In this document: piece by piece, positions 12,093-19,303 of the stretch
Layout: each line of letters starts with the position of its first letter
Numbering within the stretch: the stretch's first letter is position 1
Position numbers and translations under genes: made by a program
Source of the DNA: a virus
DNA length: 33,230 bases
Strand: one strand, 5' to 3'
Virus record (IMG/VR): IMGVR_UViG_3300024999_000269
Span: 1-33,230 of that record
The notes under the pieces: model-generated
Told to the model about the DNA's origin: nothing
Seen by the model: the letters and a program-made list of their open reading frames with translations, nothing else
Databases searched by the model: none

Positions 12093-14195
12093 ATGGCACA
12101 AGCAATCGACGGCGTATCAAGCATCGGATTTCATAAAATCAGACCTCCAAGCGCCGTCTTTGCCGAACAAGCCTCCAAGACCCCTGCCCCGCAAGACAAC
12201 CCTATCATCTCTCCCCTTTCTGGATACATCGCCAAATGTTGGGACGCTGCGAAAATGGCGAAGCAGCCGATTGAACAGCAGATGCTTAGAAATCTTCGAA
12301 TGGATAACGGCATCTACGAAGCTGATGTTCTGGCGGCAATCAGGGAAATGGGCGGGTCTGAAGTCTACGTCCTTTTGACCGCGAAACTCTGTAGAGCGGC
12401 GGAAACGTGGATCAACGACATCCTCCGACCGATAGACGACAAGCCGTGGACGATTCAACCGACTCCGTTAGCGCAACTCTCTCCTGACCTCGAAGCCGAA
12501 ATCATGAACGAGACTGAGATGGTTTATCAGGAAGTCTTAGCTCAAATCATGCAGGCTGGGGAGATGTTCAACCTCTCCGACATCAAGGACGAGATCAGGG
12601 AATACGCAACCACGAAACGCGACAAGGCTCTGAGGGAAGTGCAGGAAGAAGCCGTCCGACGTTGCGCGAGAATGTCGCAGAAGATAGACGACCAGATGAC
12701 CGAAGGGGGCTTTCATGATGCACAGTGGGCCTTTGTCTCGGACTTCGTAAGACTCAAGGCCGGCATCATCAAGGGTCCGGTAATACGCTACACCAAAAAA
12801 CCTGAATGGGTGCGTAACGGTGCGGATTGGTCAATAAGCGCAGAAGCAAGTTTGCGCCCTACTTACGAACGAGTTTCCCCGTTTGACCTTTATCCCGCCC
12901 CTGATTCGAGAAATCCCGATGACGGTTATTTGATCGAGAGAATCCCCCTGACTCGTAAAGGTCTTTGGGAGATGATCGGCGTCCCTGGCTACTCGGAAGA
13001 GAACATCAGGACCGTCATTCGTGAGTACGGCGTTGGAGGAAAGAGAGAACAGCTTTCAATCGACTCTCAACGAGCCATGTTCGATTTCGGTTCCACCGAC
13101 TCCCTTTACAAGTCGGACAAGATGGACGGTCTGGAATTTTGGGGATCGGTTCCCGGCTCGATGCTTTTAGATTGGGGCATGAAAGACCTCGACCCTGAAG
13201 AAGAGTACGAAATCAACGCTATCATGGTCGGGTCGTATGTCATCAGAGCAATTCTCAATCCCGACAAATTAGGGCGAAAGCCGTACTCAGTAGACTCCTA
13301 TCACCGCGTTCCCGGTTCCTTTTGGGGTAAGGGCGTTCCTGAGTTAATGGCAGATGCGCAGCACCAGGCGAATGTCGCGGGTAGGGCGATTGCCAACAAT
13401 GCAATGCTGGCTTCAGGACCGATTATTGAAGTCAACACCGACCGTTGTGGTGAAAACGAAAAGTTACACCCCTGGAAAATCTTTCAGTCAACCAACGCTC
13501 AAATGTTGGAAGCCCCCGCCGTCAGAGTCTACAACATTCCTATCGTCGTGCAACAGCTTCAGGCCGTTTTGGAAGTCTGGTCAACCATCGCAGAAGATCA
13601 GACCGGCATTCCCCGGTGGGCCTACGGCAATACCAGCATTGGCGGTGCAGGGTCTACGTCTTCCGGCCTGTCCATGCTCATGACTTCCGCTTCCCGAAAC
13701 ATCAAGGAAGCAATCGCTCACATTGATCGCGTCTTCTCCGGCTGTGTCTCTCGGACCTATGACTTCAACATGCTCTACGACGCCGACGAAAGCATCAAGG
13801 GAGATGCGAAAGTCGTGGCAAGGGGTTCCGCAGGGTTCATGGCGAAGGAACAGAAGACCGTTCGCACGAACGAGATCCTTGCCGCTACCAACAACCCGAT
13901 AGACTCGCAAATCATGGGTATACCCGGCAGAGCAAAATTGCTCAAGGTGGCGCTGCAAGGACTCGATATTCCGGTTGACGACATCATCCCCGATGAAAAC
14001 GGACTCAAGGAGATCATGGCGAAAATCGAGGAACAGCAGAAACAGCAACTTCTTCAGTTGCAGCAGAAAGGTTCCTCTCCGATGGGTGGTTCTCCGACAG
14101 GCATGAACGGGCCGTCTCCCGGTCCCGCGCCTCAGACCTTAGACCCTGCGGGGAATCCTGCGGGTGGGGCTGATATGCAGGGGTTAGCGGCATGA
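12093..14195 (+). CDS. Portal protein (P22-like, large)
   Basis: The 700-residue product is the size of P22-type portals (725), which form the dodecameric ring at the special vertex where DNA enters and the tail attaches. Typical parts are an N-terminal helical segment, a wing with WTIQPTP and long helices (DLEAEIMNETEMVYQEVLAQ), a mid section YERVSPFDLYPAPDSRNPDD characteristic of podovirus portals, a crown-like VVQQLQAVLEVWSTIAEDQT region, and a Gln-rich, Gly/Pro-rich C-terminal barrel tail (EEQQKQQLLQLQQKG). TGGAGTAACA is the Shine-Dalgarno. The next gene overlaps its stop. Confidence 0.88.
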   Translation: MAQAIDGVSSIGFHKIRPPSAVFAEQASKTPAPQDNPIISPLSGYIAKCWDAAKMAKQPIEQQMLRNLRMDNGIYEADVLAAIREMGGSEVYVLLTAKLCRAAETWINDILRPIDDKPWTIQPTPLAQLSPDLEAEIMNETEMVYQEVLAQIMQAGEMFNLSDIKDEIREYATTKRDKALREVQEEAVRRCARMSQKIDDQMTEGGFHDAQWAFVSDFVRLKAGIIKGPVIRYTKKPEWVRNGADWSISAEASLRPTYERVSPFDLYPAPDSRNPDDGYLIERIPLTRKGLWEMIGVPGYSEENIRTVIREYGVGGKREQLSIDSQRAMFDFGSTDSLYKSDKMDGLEFWGSVPGSMLLDWGMKDLDPEEEYEINAIMVGSYVIRAILNPDKLGRKPYSVDSYHRVPGSFWGKGVPELMADAQHQANVAGRAIANNAMLASGPIIEVNTDRCGENEKLHPWKIFQSTNAQMLEAPAVRVYNIPIVVQQLQAVLEVWSTIAEDQTGIPRWAYGNTSIGGAGSTSSGLSMLMTSASRNIKEAIAHIDRVFSGCVSRTYDFNMLYDADESIKGDAKVVARGSAGFMAKEQKTVRTNEILAATNNPIDSQIMGIPGRAKLLKVALQGLDIPVDDIIPDENGLKEIMAKIEEQQKQQLLQLQQKGSSPMGGSPTGMNGPSPGPAPQTLDPAGNPAGGADMQGLAA

Positions 14196-14767
14196 TAATG
14201 ACCGGCGATAACGAAAACGGGATTCCTGAAGTCGTCAAGGTCGATGCCTTAACAAATGACCTGGTGGTTATCACTCAGGACCATCACGGCATCCATCAGA
14301 AAATCGCTTTCACGGTGACGCACAAGTTTGTCAACATCGCCTCGGAAGGGACGGCGTTTCTCTACTTCGTGACTCCGGCAATCGCCAGTGGGCTGGTGCA
14401 TTTCAAGCCTTCGCTGTTGACGAGTGATGGCCCGAATGTCGATGTCGAGATGTACGAAGGCGGGACGGTCGCAGCGAATGGAACGGGACTGACGCCGGTC
14501 AACAGGCATCGGTACAACCCGGTAGCTAGTGCGATGGTGAGCACCTTTTTCCACACCCCGACGACGCCGAATCCGACCTTGAAGATCGACTCCGACTTTC
14601 TCGGTGGTGGAACGGGAGTCGGCATCAGCAAGACAGGGGCGGGGGCTATTGTCGAAAACGAAATTGTTCTCAACCCTGGAACCAAATATTTCATCAAGGT
14701 TACTAACAACGGTGCCGCGACAGTCAACGTACATCTCAAGCTGTTCTGGTACGAGGAATCATATTGA
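14192..14767 (+). CDS. Putative virion/head decoration protein
   Basis: A 191-residue product with overlapping start (ATGA). Nearly all beta: HKIAF-like strands, LVHFKPSLLTSDGPNVDVEM, YEGGTVAANGTGLTPVNRHR, then PGTKYFIKVTNNGAATVNVH near the C-terminus, a jelly-roll-like pattern. Proteins with a GPxVxVExYEGG...VNRxR core occur near capsid genes of many uncultured phages and are likely capsid accessory proteins. Direct evidence for its role is missing. Confidence 0.6.
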   Translation: MIMTGDNENGIPEVVKVDALTNDLVVITQDHHGIHQKIAFTVTHKFVNIASEGTAFLYFVTPAIASGLVHFKPSLLTSDGPNVDVEMYEGGTVAANGTGLTPVNRHRYNPVASAMVSTFFHTPTTPNPTLKIDSDFLGGGTGVGISKTGAGAIVENEIVLNPGTKYFIKVTNNGAATVNVHLKLFWYEESY

Positions 14768-15024
14768 TAACCGACACGAGACTTCTAGGCGAGTTAAACG
14801 AACTCAAGGATTCGCGCTTCTACGAGCACCTTCTGAAACTGAAGGAAGATGCCAGCGAAGAAATCGACAATGCCGCTTCAGACAGAGTGGCGAACGTCGC
14901 AATCGGAAAACGGAGAATCCTGAAAGAGATCATTGAAGAAATCGACAACGCCTTGAACAACTTTCAGAGTCTCAAGGCGAAGGAAGCAACCAGTAAGACA
15001 GTGAACATGAGCAAGACATTCTGA
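14764..15024 (+). CDS. Small helical protein in the head operon
   Basis: An 86-residue product with TTG start overlapping the previous stop. Highly charged, almost all helical (ELNELKDSRFYEHLLKL, ILKEIIEEIDNALNNF), with no hydrophobic core long enough for a membrane. By place between portal and scaffold it may be an assembly helper. No family is recognised. Confidence 0.55.
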   Translation: MITDTRLLGELNELKDSRFYEHLLKLKEDASEEIDNAASDRVANVAIGKRRILKEIIEEIDNALNNFQSLKAKEATSKTVNMSKTF

Positions 15025-15050
15025 CCGGGACTCCGGCCCTCCGGCCCCGG
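15025..15050 (+). other. GC-rich hairpin between head genes
   Basis: CCGGG (15025-15029) pairs with CCCGG (15046-15050), with CCGG/CCGG inside around a 4-base loop. It begins right after the stop codon. There is no T run, so it may stabilise or split the transcript rather than end it. Confidence 0.4.
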
Positions 15051-15096
15051 CATTTAACATTGGGATTCGCTTAAAAGCGCCCCTTGGAGGCAGTAA

Positions 15097-16053
15097 ATGG
15101 AAGACGGAGCAACGAAAGCCAGAAAAGAAAAGGAAAGGTTGATCAAGTTGGAACAGGAGCGTCTTCAAGCGTTAGCCGGCGAGACTGACACGACACCAGA
15201 AGTCGAAACCGAAGGGACTCCCGAAGTGGCCCCTGAAGTCGAGACTCCCGTTGTCGAGGTTCCTCCCGACCAGAAGTACGAAACGCTGCTGGCTAAGTAC
15301 AACTCTGAAGTCCCCCGACTCCATTCGTGGAATCGGGAAAAGGACGAGAAGATTGCGACATTGACCAACGAGATCACCAACCTTCAGCGCCAGATCATCG
15401 AACTGCAAACGGCATCGGTCCCTGAGACTGATGACGAAGGCAAACCGCTGTACCGCTCGCCGCACGTCACTGATGAGATTCGTAAATCGGATACCTATCA
15501 GTATTACCTCGCGGAGTTTGGACAGACCTATGCCGAACGTCAAGCCGAAATGTCGATCCTGGCCGCGCAAAATACGGTCAAGCCCGTCGAGGATAGAATG
15601 AACTCGAACGAGGCCGAGACTGCCGAAGAACGATTCCACCGGGAACTCCACGAACTCTGCACCGACTGGATCGATGTCAAACGAGGCATCAACGTAGACC
15701 CTGCTTTTGTCGGCTGGCTCAATGAGACGTTTGCACTGAAAGCGTTCCAGGAAGCAGCTTACGAAGGCGACATTCACAGCATGGCGAACATCATCAACCG
15801 CTTCAAATCAACCATCAAACTACCGGAAACCCCTGTGAAGCGAGAAATACCCGCTCATCTGGCCGCACCTGCAAAGACAGGCGGTGGCGCTCAGACGATC
15901 ATTGAGAACAACAAGGGGAACGTCATGAAAATGACCGACCTTGAAGCCTTGTATCAGGACTTTTCCAGAGGTCTGTACCGTGGGAAAGAACAGGAGTACG
16001 AGGCGAAGAAGCGGGAATTTCTGCAAGCTAAGGCAGAGGGCAGACTGGTTTAA
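15097..16053 (+). CDS. Putative scaffolding protein
   Basis: A 318-residue product just before the capsid gene, start set by TTGGAGGCAGTAA. It is acidic and helical: a charged N-terminal helix, a Glu/Pro/Val-rich linker (about residues 30-57), a coiled coil (KIATLTNEITNLQRQIIELQ), a helical core and a basic C-terminal helix. That layout and position match scaffolding proteins that guide coat assembly and leave the prohead. No protease domain is seen. A minor possibility is an internal core protein. Confidence 0.65.
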   Translation: MEDGATKARKEKERLIKLEQERLQALAGETDTTPEVETEGTPEVAPEVETPVVEVPPDQKYETLLAKYNSEVPRLHSWNREKDEKIATLTNEITNLQRQIIELQTASVPETDDEGKPLYRSPHVTDEIRKSDTYQYYLAEFGQTYAERQAEMSILAAQNTVKPVEDRMNSNEAETAEERFHRELHELCTDWIDVKRGINVDPAFVGWLNETFALKAFQEAAYEGDIHSMANIINRFKSTIKLPETPVKREIPAHLAAPAKTGGGAQTIIENNKGNVMKMTDLEALYQDFSRGLYRGKEQEYEAKKREFLQAKAEGRLV

Positions 16054-16064
16054 GGAGAGTCACA

Positions 16065-17006
16065 ATGTCTGTCAATCGAGTAGCAGGTTATCCCGATCTT
16101 TCCAGCTCGGGAGCAAGCGTTTACACCCCGGCAATTTACGCGATGGAACTTTTGGAGAAGTTCTATCTCTCCACCGTCTTTGCCAACATCTCCAATTCCA
16201 AGTACGAGGGAAGCATCTCAAAACAGGGCGATAAAGTTATCATCCGGACTCGCCCCGACGTGACTATTTTTGATTACGTCAAAGGTATGTCGCTGCGTGA
16301 GCACCGGCAGACTCCCGAATCCTCGACCGTTGAGCTGTTGATCGACAAGGCGAAAGCCTACGCCCTCAACATCGATGACATCGACAAGATCCAGAACGAC
16401 ATCGACGCAATGGCTGCCTGGGCCGAAGACGGCGGCAAACAGCTTGCCATTTCCATCGACCGTTCGATTCTCAACGCAATCGATGCCGACGCTTCTGCTT
16501 TGAATACCGGTGCGACTGCCGGCAAAATCTCCGCGTCCTACAACATGGGCGTTACTGGGACCCCTGTGGTCATCACCAAAGCGAATGCGCTGGACGTGAT
16601 TCAGGACATGTGCTCCGTCATCTCCGAACAGGACTGCCCCGACACCGACCGCTGGCTGGTTCTTCCCGAGTGGTGGTTCAACCTGCTCAACAAAGGCGAC
16701 CTCAGAAGGGCCGATGTAACCGGCGACCAGACCAACAAGGTCATTCGTAACGGCTACAAAGGTCAGATTTCCAACTTCGACCTCTACGCCTCCAACAACT
16801 ATGCCGGGGTTACTGACGGTGCGATGACCTGCTGGAACGTGGTCTTCGGTCACAAGTCTGCTTTGACCTTTGCTTCCCAACTCATCAAAAACCGCACCTT
16901 CCCTGATCCCGATTCCTTCGCCACCATCATGGACGGCCTTCAGGTCTACGGCTATGAAGTCGTCAAGCCGACCTCCCTGGGTGTCTGCTACGCCGTCAAA
17001 GGTTAA
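16065..17006 (+). CDS. Major capsid protein (HK97 fold, P22-like coat)
   Basis: A 313-residue product with AAGGAGAGTCACA as Shine-Dalgarno. The order of elements fits the P22-type coat group: N-terminal TPAIYAMELLEKFYLSTVFAN, the E-loop-like region GDKVIIRTRPDVTIFDYVKG, the spine helix DKIQNDIDAMAAWAEDGGK, then WLVLPEWWFNLL, and a C-terminal strand set LQVYGYEVVKPTSLGVCYAV. Length is in the normal range. It is the shell subunit and, with scaffold and portal around it, the best-placed structural gene in the window. Confidence 0.85.
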   Translation: MSVNRVAGYPDLSSSGASVYTPAIYAMELLEKFYLSTVFANISNSKYEGSISKQGDKVIIRTRPDVTIFDYVKGMSLREHRQTPESSTVELLIDKAKAYALNIDDIDKIQNDIDAMAAWAEDGGKQLAISIDRSILNAIDADASALNTGATAGKISASYNMGVTGTPVVITKANALDVIQDMCSVISEQDCPDTDRWLVLPEWWFNLLNKGDLRRADVTGDQTNKVIRNGYKGQISNFDLYASNNYAGVTDGAMTCWNVVFGHKSALTFASQLIKNRTFPDPDSFATIMDGLQVYGYEVVKPTSLGVCYAVKG

Positions 17007-17014
17007 TCTCTTTC

Positions 17015-17038
17015 CCCCCTCGCTTTCATAGGAGGGGG
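17015..17038 (+). terminator. Terminator-like hairpin after the capsid gene
   Basis: CCCCCTC (17015-17021) pairs with GAGGGGG (17032-17038), followed by CAACTTTTAC with only four Ts. It could partly terminate or protect the 3' end of the capsid message. Confidence 0.4.
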
Positions 17039-17061
17039 CAACTTTTACAGGAGACATAGTT

Positions 17062-17508
17062 ATGGCAGCTTATCCTTCGACTACGACCGCCGTGAGCACT
17101 GAGGCAGTTGTTGCCCGTTCTCAGGCGAATCAGCCGTTCATGATCGAGAAGACGTTTGATCTCGACACTCTTCTTTCCGCGAAGATCGCCAATGCAGACA
17201 TCATCAATCTCTTCACCCTGCCGGCGAATCACGTCATTCTTGCAACCCGCATCAAAATTATGGTTGCCAACGTCGGGGCTGGCGGGACTTCGACCCTGAA
17301 GCTCCGTTTCGGGACGACCGACATTTCCGCGACTGCCGACATGCTGACCGTCAACACTGTCGCCGTAGGCGGGAATGCGACCGTCCTGCTTCCTCTTGGT
17401 GTCGGGACTTCTGATGTTCTGGTCAATCTCGTCGCCGCTGTCGGTTCCGGCACGACTACCACGAATCCCACCGTCCTGGTGAAAATGCTCGTTTGTGACA
17501 TGAGCTAA
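17062..17508 (+). CDS. Putative head decoration protein
   Basis: A 148-residue product behind ACAGGAGACATAGTT. The sequence is rich in Ala, Thr and Val and forms regular beta strands (HVILATRIKIMVANVG, TSTLKLRFGT, ATVLLPLGVG, TVLVKMLVCDM). No signal or membrane segment. Such beta-sandwich proteins directly after the coat gene usually stud the capsid surface. The role is inferred from composition and place. Confidence 0.55.
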   Translation: MAAYPSTTTAVSTEAVVARSQANQPFMIEKTFDLDTLLSAKIANADIINLFTLPANHVILATRIKIMVANVGAGGTSTLKLRFGTTDISATADMLTVNTVAVGGNATVLLPLGVGTSDVLVNLVAAVGSGTTTTNPTVLVKMLVCDMS

Positions 17509-17518
17509 GGGGGAGAGC

Positions 17519-18493
17519 ATGGGACAGATATTTGAAACCATGACGTTGCAGGGTGACGGTACTTCTGCCCACAACGTCCTCCAACTCGACGTTCGGGATG
17601 ATGCCCTTCTTGTGGAGGGCACCACTATTCCGACAGACGCTACAGCCGGGTACGCTGTTGGGTGCCGGTTCGTCAAGACCAACGCAAGTACCGGTCAGTG
17701 TGCTGAATGGAGAAATCACGGCACTGCATCGTCCTGTCAGTTCCGTCCGGTAGGCCCGGTACTTGGGTACGGGGTCCACAACGTTCTCAGTTATGTCGCT
17801 TCTGCTGGTGGTGATGCGGCTGAGTCAATTGCCATGCCTGAATTTTTCTGGCCGGGTGATCTTACCTTCACTGAGCACAAGACCGCAGGGGCGTCTCCTG
17901 TGACAATCTGCGCTCAACTTCTGACTAACGCGACTCTTGCGATTACCGAAAGCGCCGATCCTTCTACCGACCATGTGTACAACGTGGCAACTCTGCGAAA
18001 CGGGATCTCTCCGAATTGGGACATCGTGGCGGCTGGAACCCACACGACTGCCGGGGGCGCGGCTGCTGAAGACATCACGATTGCCGGGGTGGTAGCGACA
18101 GACCTCGCATTTGCGACTTATTCAGCGACAAACGACACTGATGCAATTCGCGCAGTGGCTGCTGGTGCCGGCAAGATCACCGTTACCATGTCGGCAGATC
18201 CTTCGACGGTTCACGGACTCCATTACGTAGTCTTCAGGCCGCGTGGCAGTTTCAAACCGACTCACTACATCGTTGCAGCCGGGACACATACGACTGTTGG
18301 TGGGGCCGCTGCGGAAGCAATCACCATTTCGGGAGCGTTGGTAACTGACATTCCGATTGTCCACTACCACACCACCAACGACACCGACACGATCAAGTCG
18401 GCAGTAGTCACCGCCAATACCCTGACTGTGACGATGACTGCCGATCCATCCACGGCTCATAAGCTGAATTACATGCTTTTGAGAGCCTACTAA
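17519..18493 (+). CDS. Virion surface protein with internal repeats
   Basis: A 324-residue product. The N-terminal domain (about 25-75, core GTTIPTDATAGYAVGCRFVK) recurs as the next gene. After a degenerate first unit come two clear 82-residue repeats starting at residues 169 and 251, each opening IVAAGTHTT, then GGAAAE-D/A-ITI, and ending ADPSTxHxLxY. The repeated beta domains suggest a capsid-surface fibre or spike with Ig-like repeats. Start GGGGGAGAGC-ATG. Confidence 0.65.
   Translation: MGQIFETMTLQGDGTSAHNVLQLDVRDDALLVEGTTIPTDATAGYAVGCRFVKTNASTGQCAEWRNHGTASSCQFRPVGPVLGYGVHNVLSYVASAGGDAAESIAMPEFFWPGDLTFTEHKTAGASPVTICAQLLTNATLAITESADPSTDHVYNVATLRNGISPNWDIVAAGTHTTAGGAAAEDITIAGVVATDLAFATYSATNDTDAIRAVAAGAGKITVTMSADPSTVHGLHYVVFRPRGSFKPTHYIVAAGTHTTVGGAAAEAITISGALVTDIPIVHYHTTNDTDTIKSAVVTANTLTVTMTADPSTAHKLNYMLLRAY
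18023..18490 (+). repeat. 246-base tandem repeat inside the virion gene
   Basis: Unit 1 starts at 18023 and unit 2 at 18269, in frame. The encoded units share IVAAGTHTT, GGAAAE, TNDTD, TVTM-S/T-ADPST and H-x-L-x-Y. A weaker third unit lies upstream, ending ADPSTDHVYNV. DNA identity has decayed, so the duplication is old. Confidence 0.6.
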
Positions 18494-18511
18494 GTTTGAC
18501 TGTTGAAAGAC

Positions 18512-18533
18512 GGGGAGAAAGCAATTTCTCCCC
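18512..18533 (+). other. Strong intergenic hairpin with GCAA tetraloop
   Basis: GGGGAGAAA (18512-18520) pairs perfectly with TTTCTCCCC (18525-18533) across a GNRA loop (GCAA). No T run follows, so it is not a standard terminator. It may tune the ratio of the two related virion genes around it. Confidence 0.55.
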
Positions 18534-18566
18534 TGATTTGAGCAACCAAACAAAAGGAGATTCCCG

Positions 18567-18824
18567 ATGAGCAAGATATTTGACGCAATCCAATTAGGCG
18601 GCGTTCCTGACCTCAAGGGTGGACAGCGCATCAAGACGCTAATCTATGACGACCTGGGAGACATCCTGCTGGCAACCGGCACGACTGTCCCGACCAACGC
18701 GGGAGTCGGCTTTGCTAAGGGCTGCCTGTTCATCGATACGAACGTATCAACCGGGACAACCGGACTTTACTGCAACAAGGGAACTCGTCTGTCTTGTGAG
18801 TTCACCGCTATTACTCAAGGGTAA
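18567..18824 (+). CDS. Small virion-domain protein, paralog of the 17519 N-terminus
   Basis: An 85-residue product behind AAAAGGAGATTCCCG. Its core (GTTVPTNAGVGFAKGCLFID, then TNVSTG, then GTRLSCEF) matches the N-terminal domain of the preceding gene product (GTTIPTDATAGYAVGCRFVK, TNASTG, GTASSCQF). Stand-alone versions of this domain are common beside phage capsid genes. It likely supplies the same attachment module without the repeats. Confidence 0.65.
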   Translation: MSKIFDAIQLGGVPDLKGGQRIKTLIYDDLGDILLATGTTVPTNAGVGFAKGCLFIDTNVSTGTTGLYCNKGTRLSCEFTAITQG

Positions 18825-18826
18825 CA

Positions 18827-19300
18827 ATGGCAACCATCGTAACTAATGGCGAAACAACTGGTATGTCTGATGTTCCTCCTGAATACGGAGTGAACTACAA
18901 GGAACCTATGAAATTAAGGGAGGCAGCAATGAAAATCGATCTTTTAAACCCACCGAAGTACCTGAAGCAGACCACGACCGGACGTGTCTATCCCTTCTCT
19001 CCGTTCAAAGCGAATCGTGACGACATGGAACCGTATGAGATGCCAGCCGAAGAAGCTCCTGCTCCTGTGGCTGCGGAAAAAGTAAAAGACATAGTAGTAC
19101 CGCCACAGGAAACAAAAGCGCCTTCTGGCGAGGAAATCAAGCGCCTGGAAATTATCAAGGCCGCAATCGCAAAGATTCCTGTCGAGTCTTACGGAAAGCC
19201 TATTGGCAACAAGCCTGCGCTGCCGAAAGTCAAGGACGTTTCTGACCTGGCTGGCTTCAAAGTAACCGCTGTCGAAATACTGGACATCATCAAGGGGTAA
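18827..19300 (+). CDS. Hypothetical protein of the head operon
   Basis: 157 residues from ATG 18827, or 123 from ATG 18929. The latter has the far better Shine-Dalgarno (AGGGAGGCAGCA). The N-terminal part has NPPKYLKQTTTGRVYPFSP, the middle is Pro/Ala/Glu-rich and disordered, and the C-terminal 60 residues form a helical domain (EEIKRLEIIKAAIAKIP to TAVEILDII). It may be a head completion or connector accessory. No family is certain. Confidence 0.55.
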   Translation: MATIVTNGETTGMSDVPPEYGVNYKEPMKLREAAMKIDLLNPPKYLKQTTTGRVYPFSPFKANRDDMEPYEMPAEEAPAPVAAEKVKDIVVPPQETKAPSGEEIKRLEIIKAAIAKIPVESYGKPIGNKPALPKVKDVSDLAGFKVTAVEILDIIKG

Positions 19301-19303
19301 CGC

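Noticed and set aside
16218-17057. Long minus-strand reading frame opposite the capsid gene
   Set aside because: A shadow frame caused by codon bias; the + strand frame has clear capsid features and a Shine-Dalgarno.
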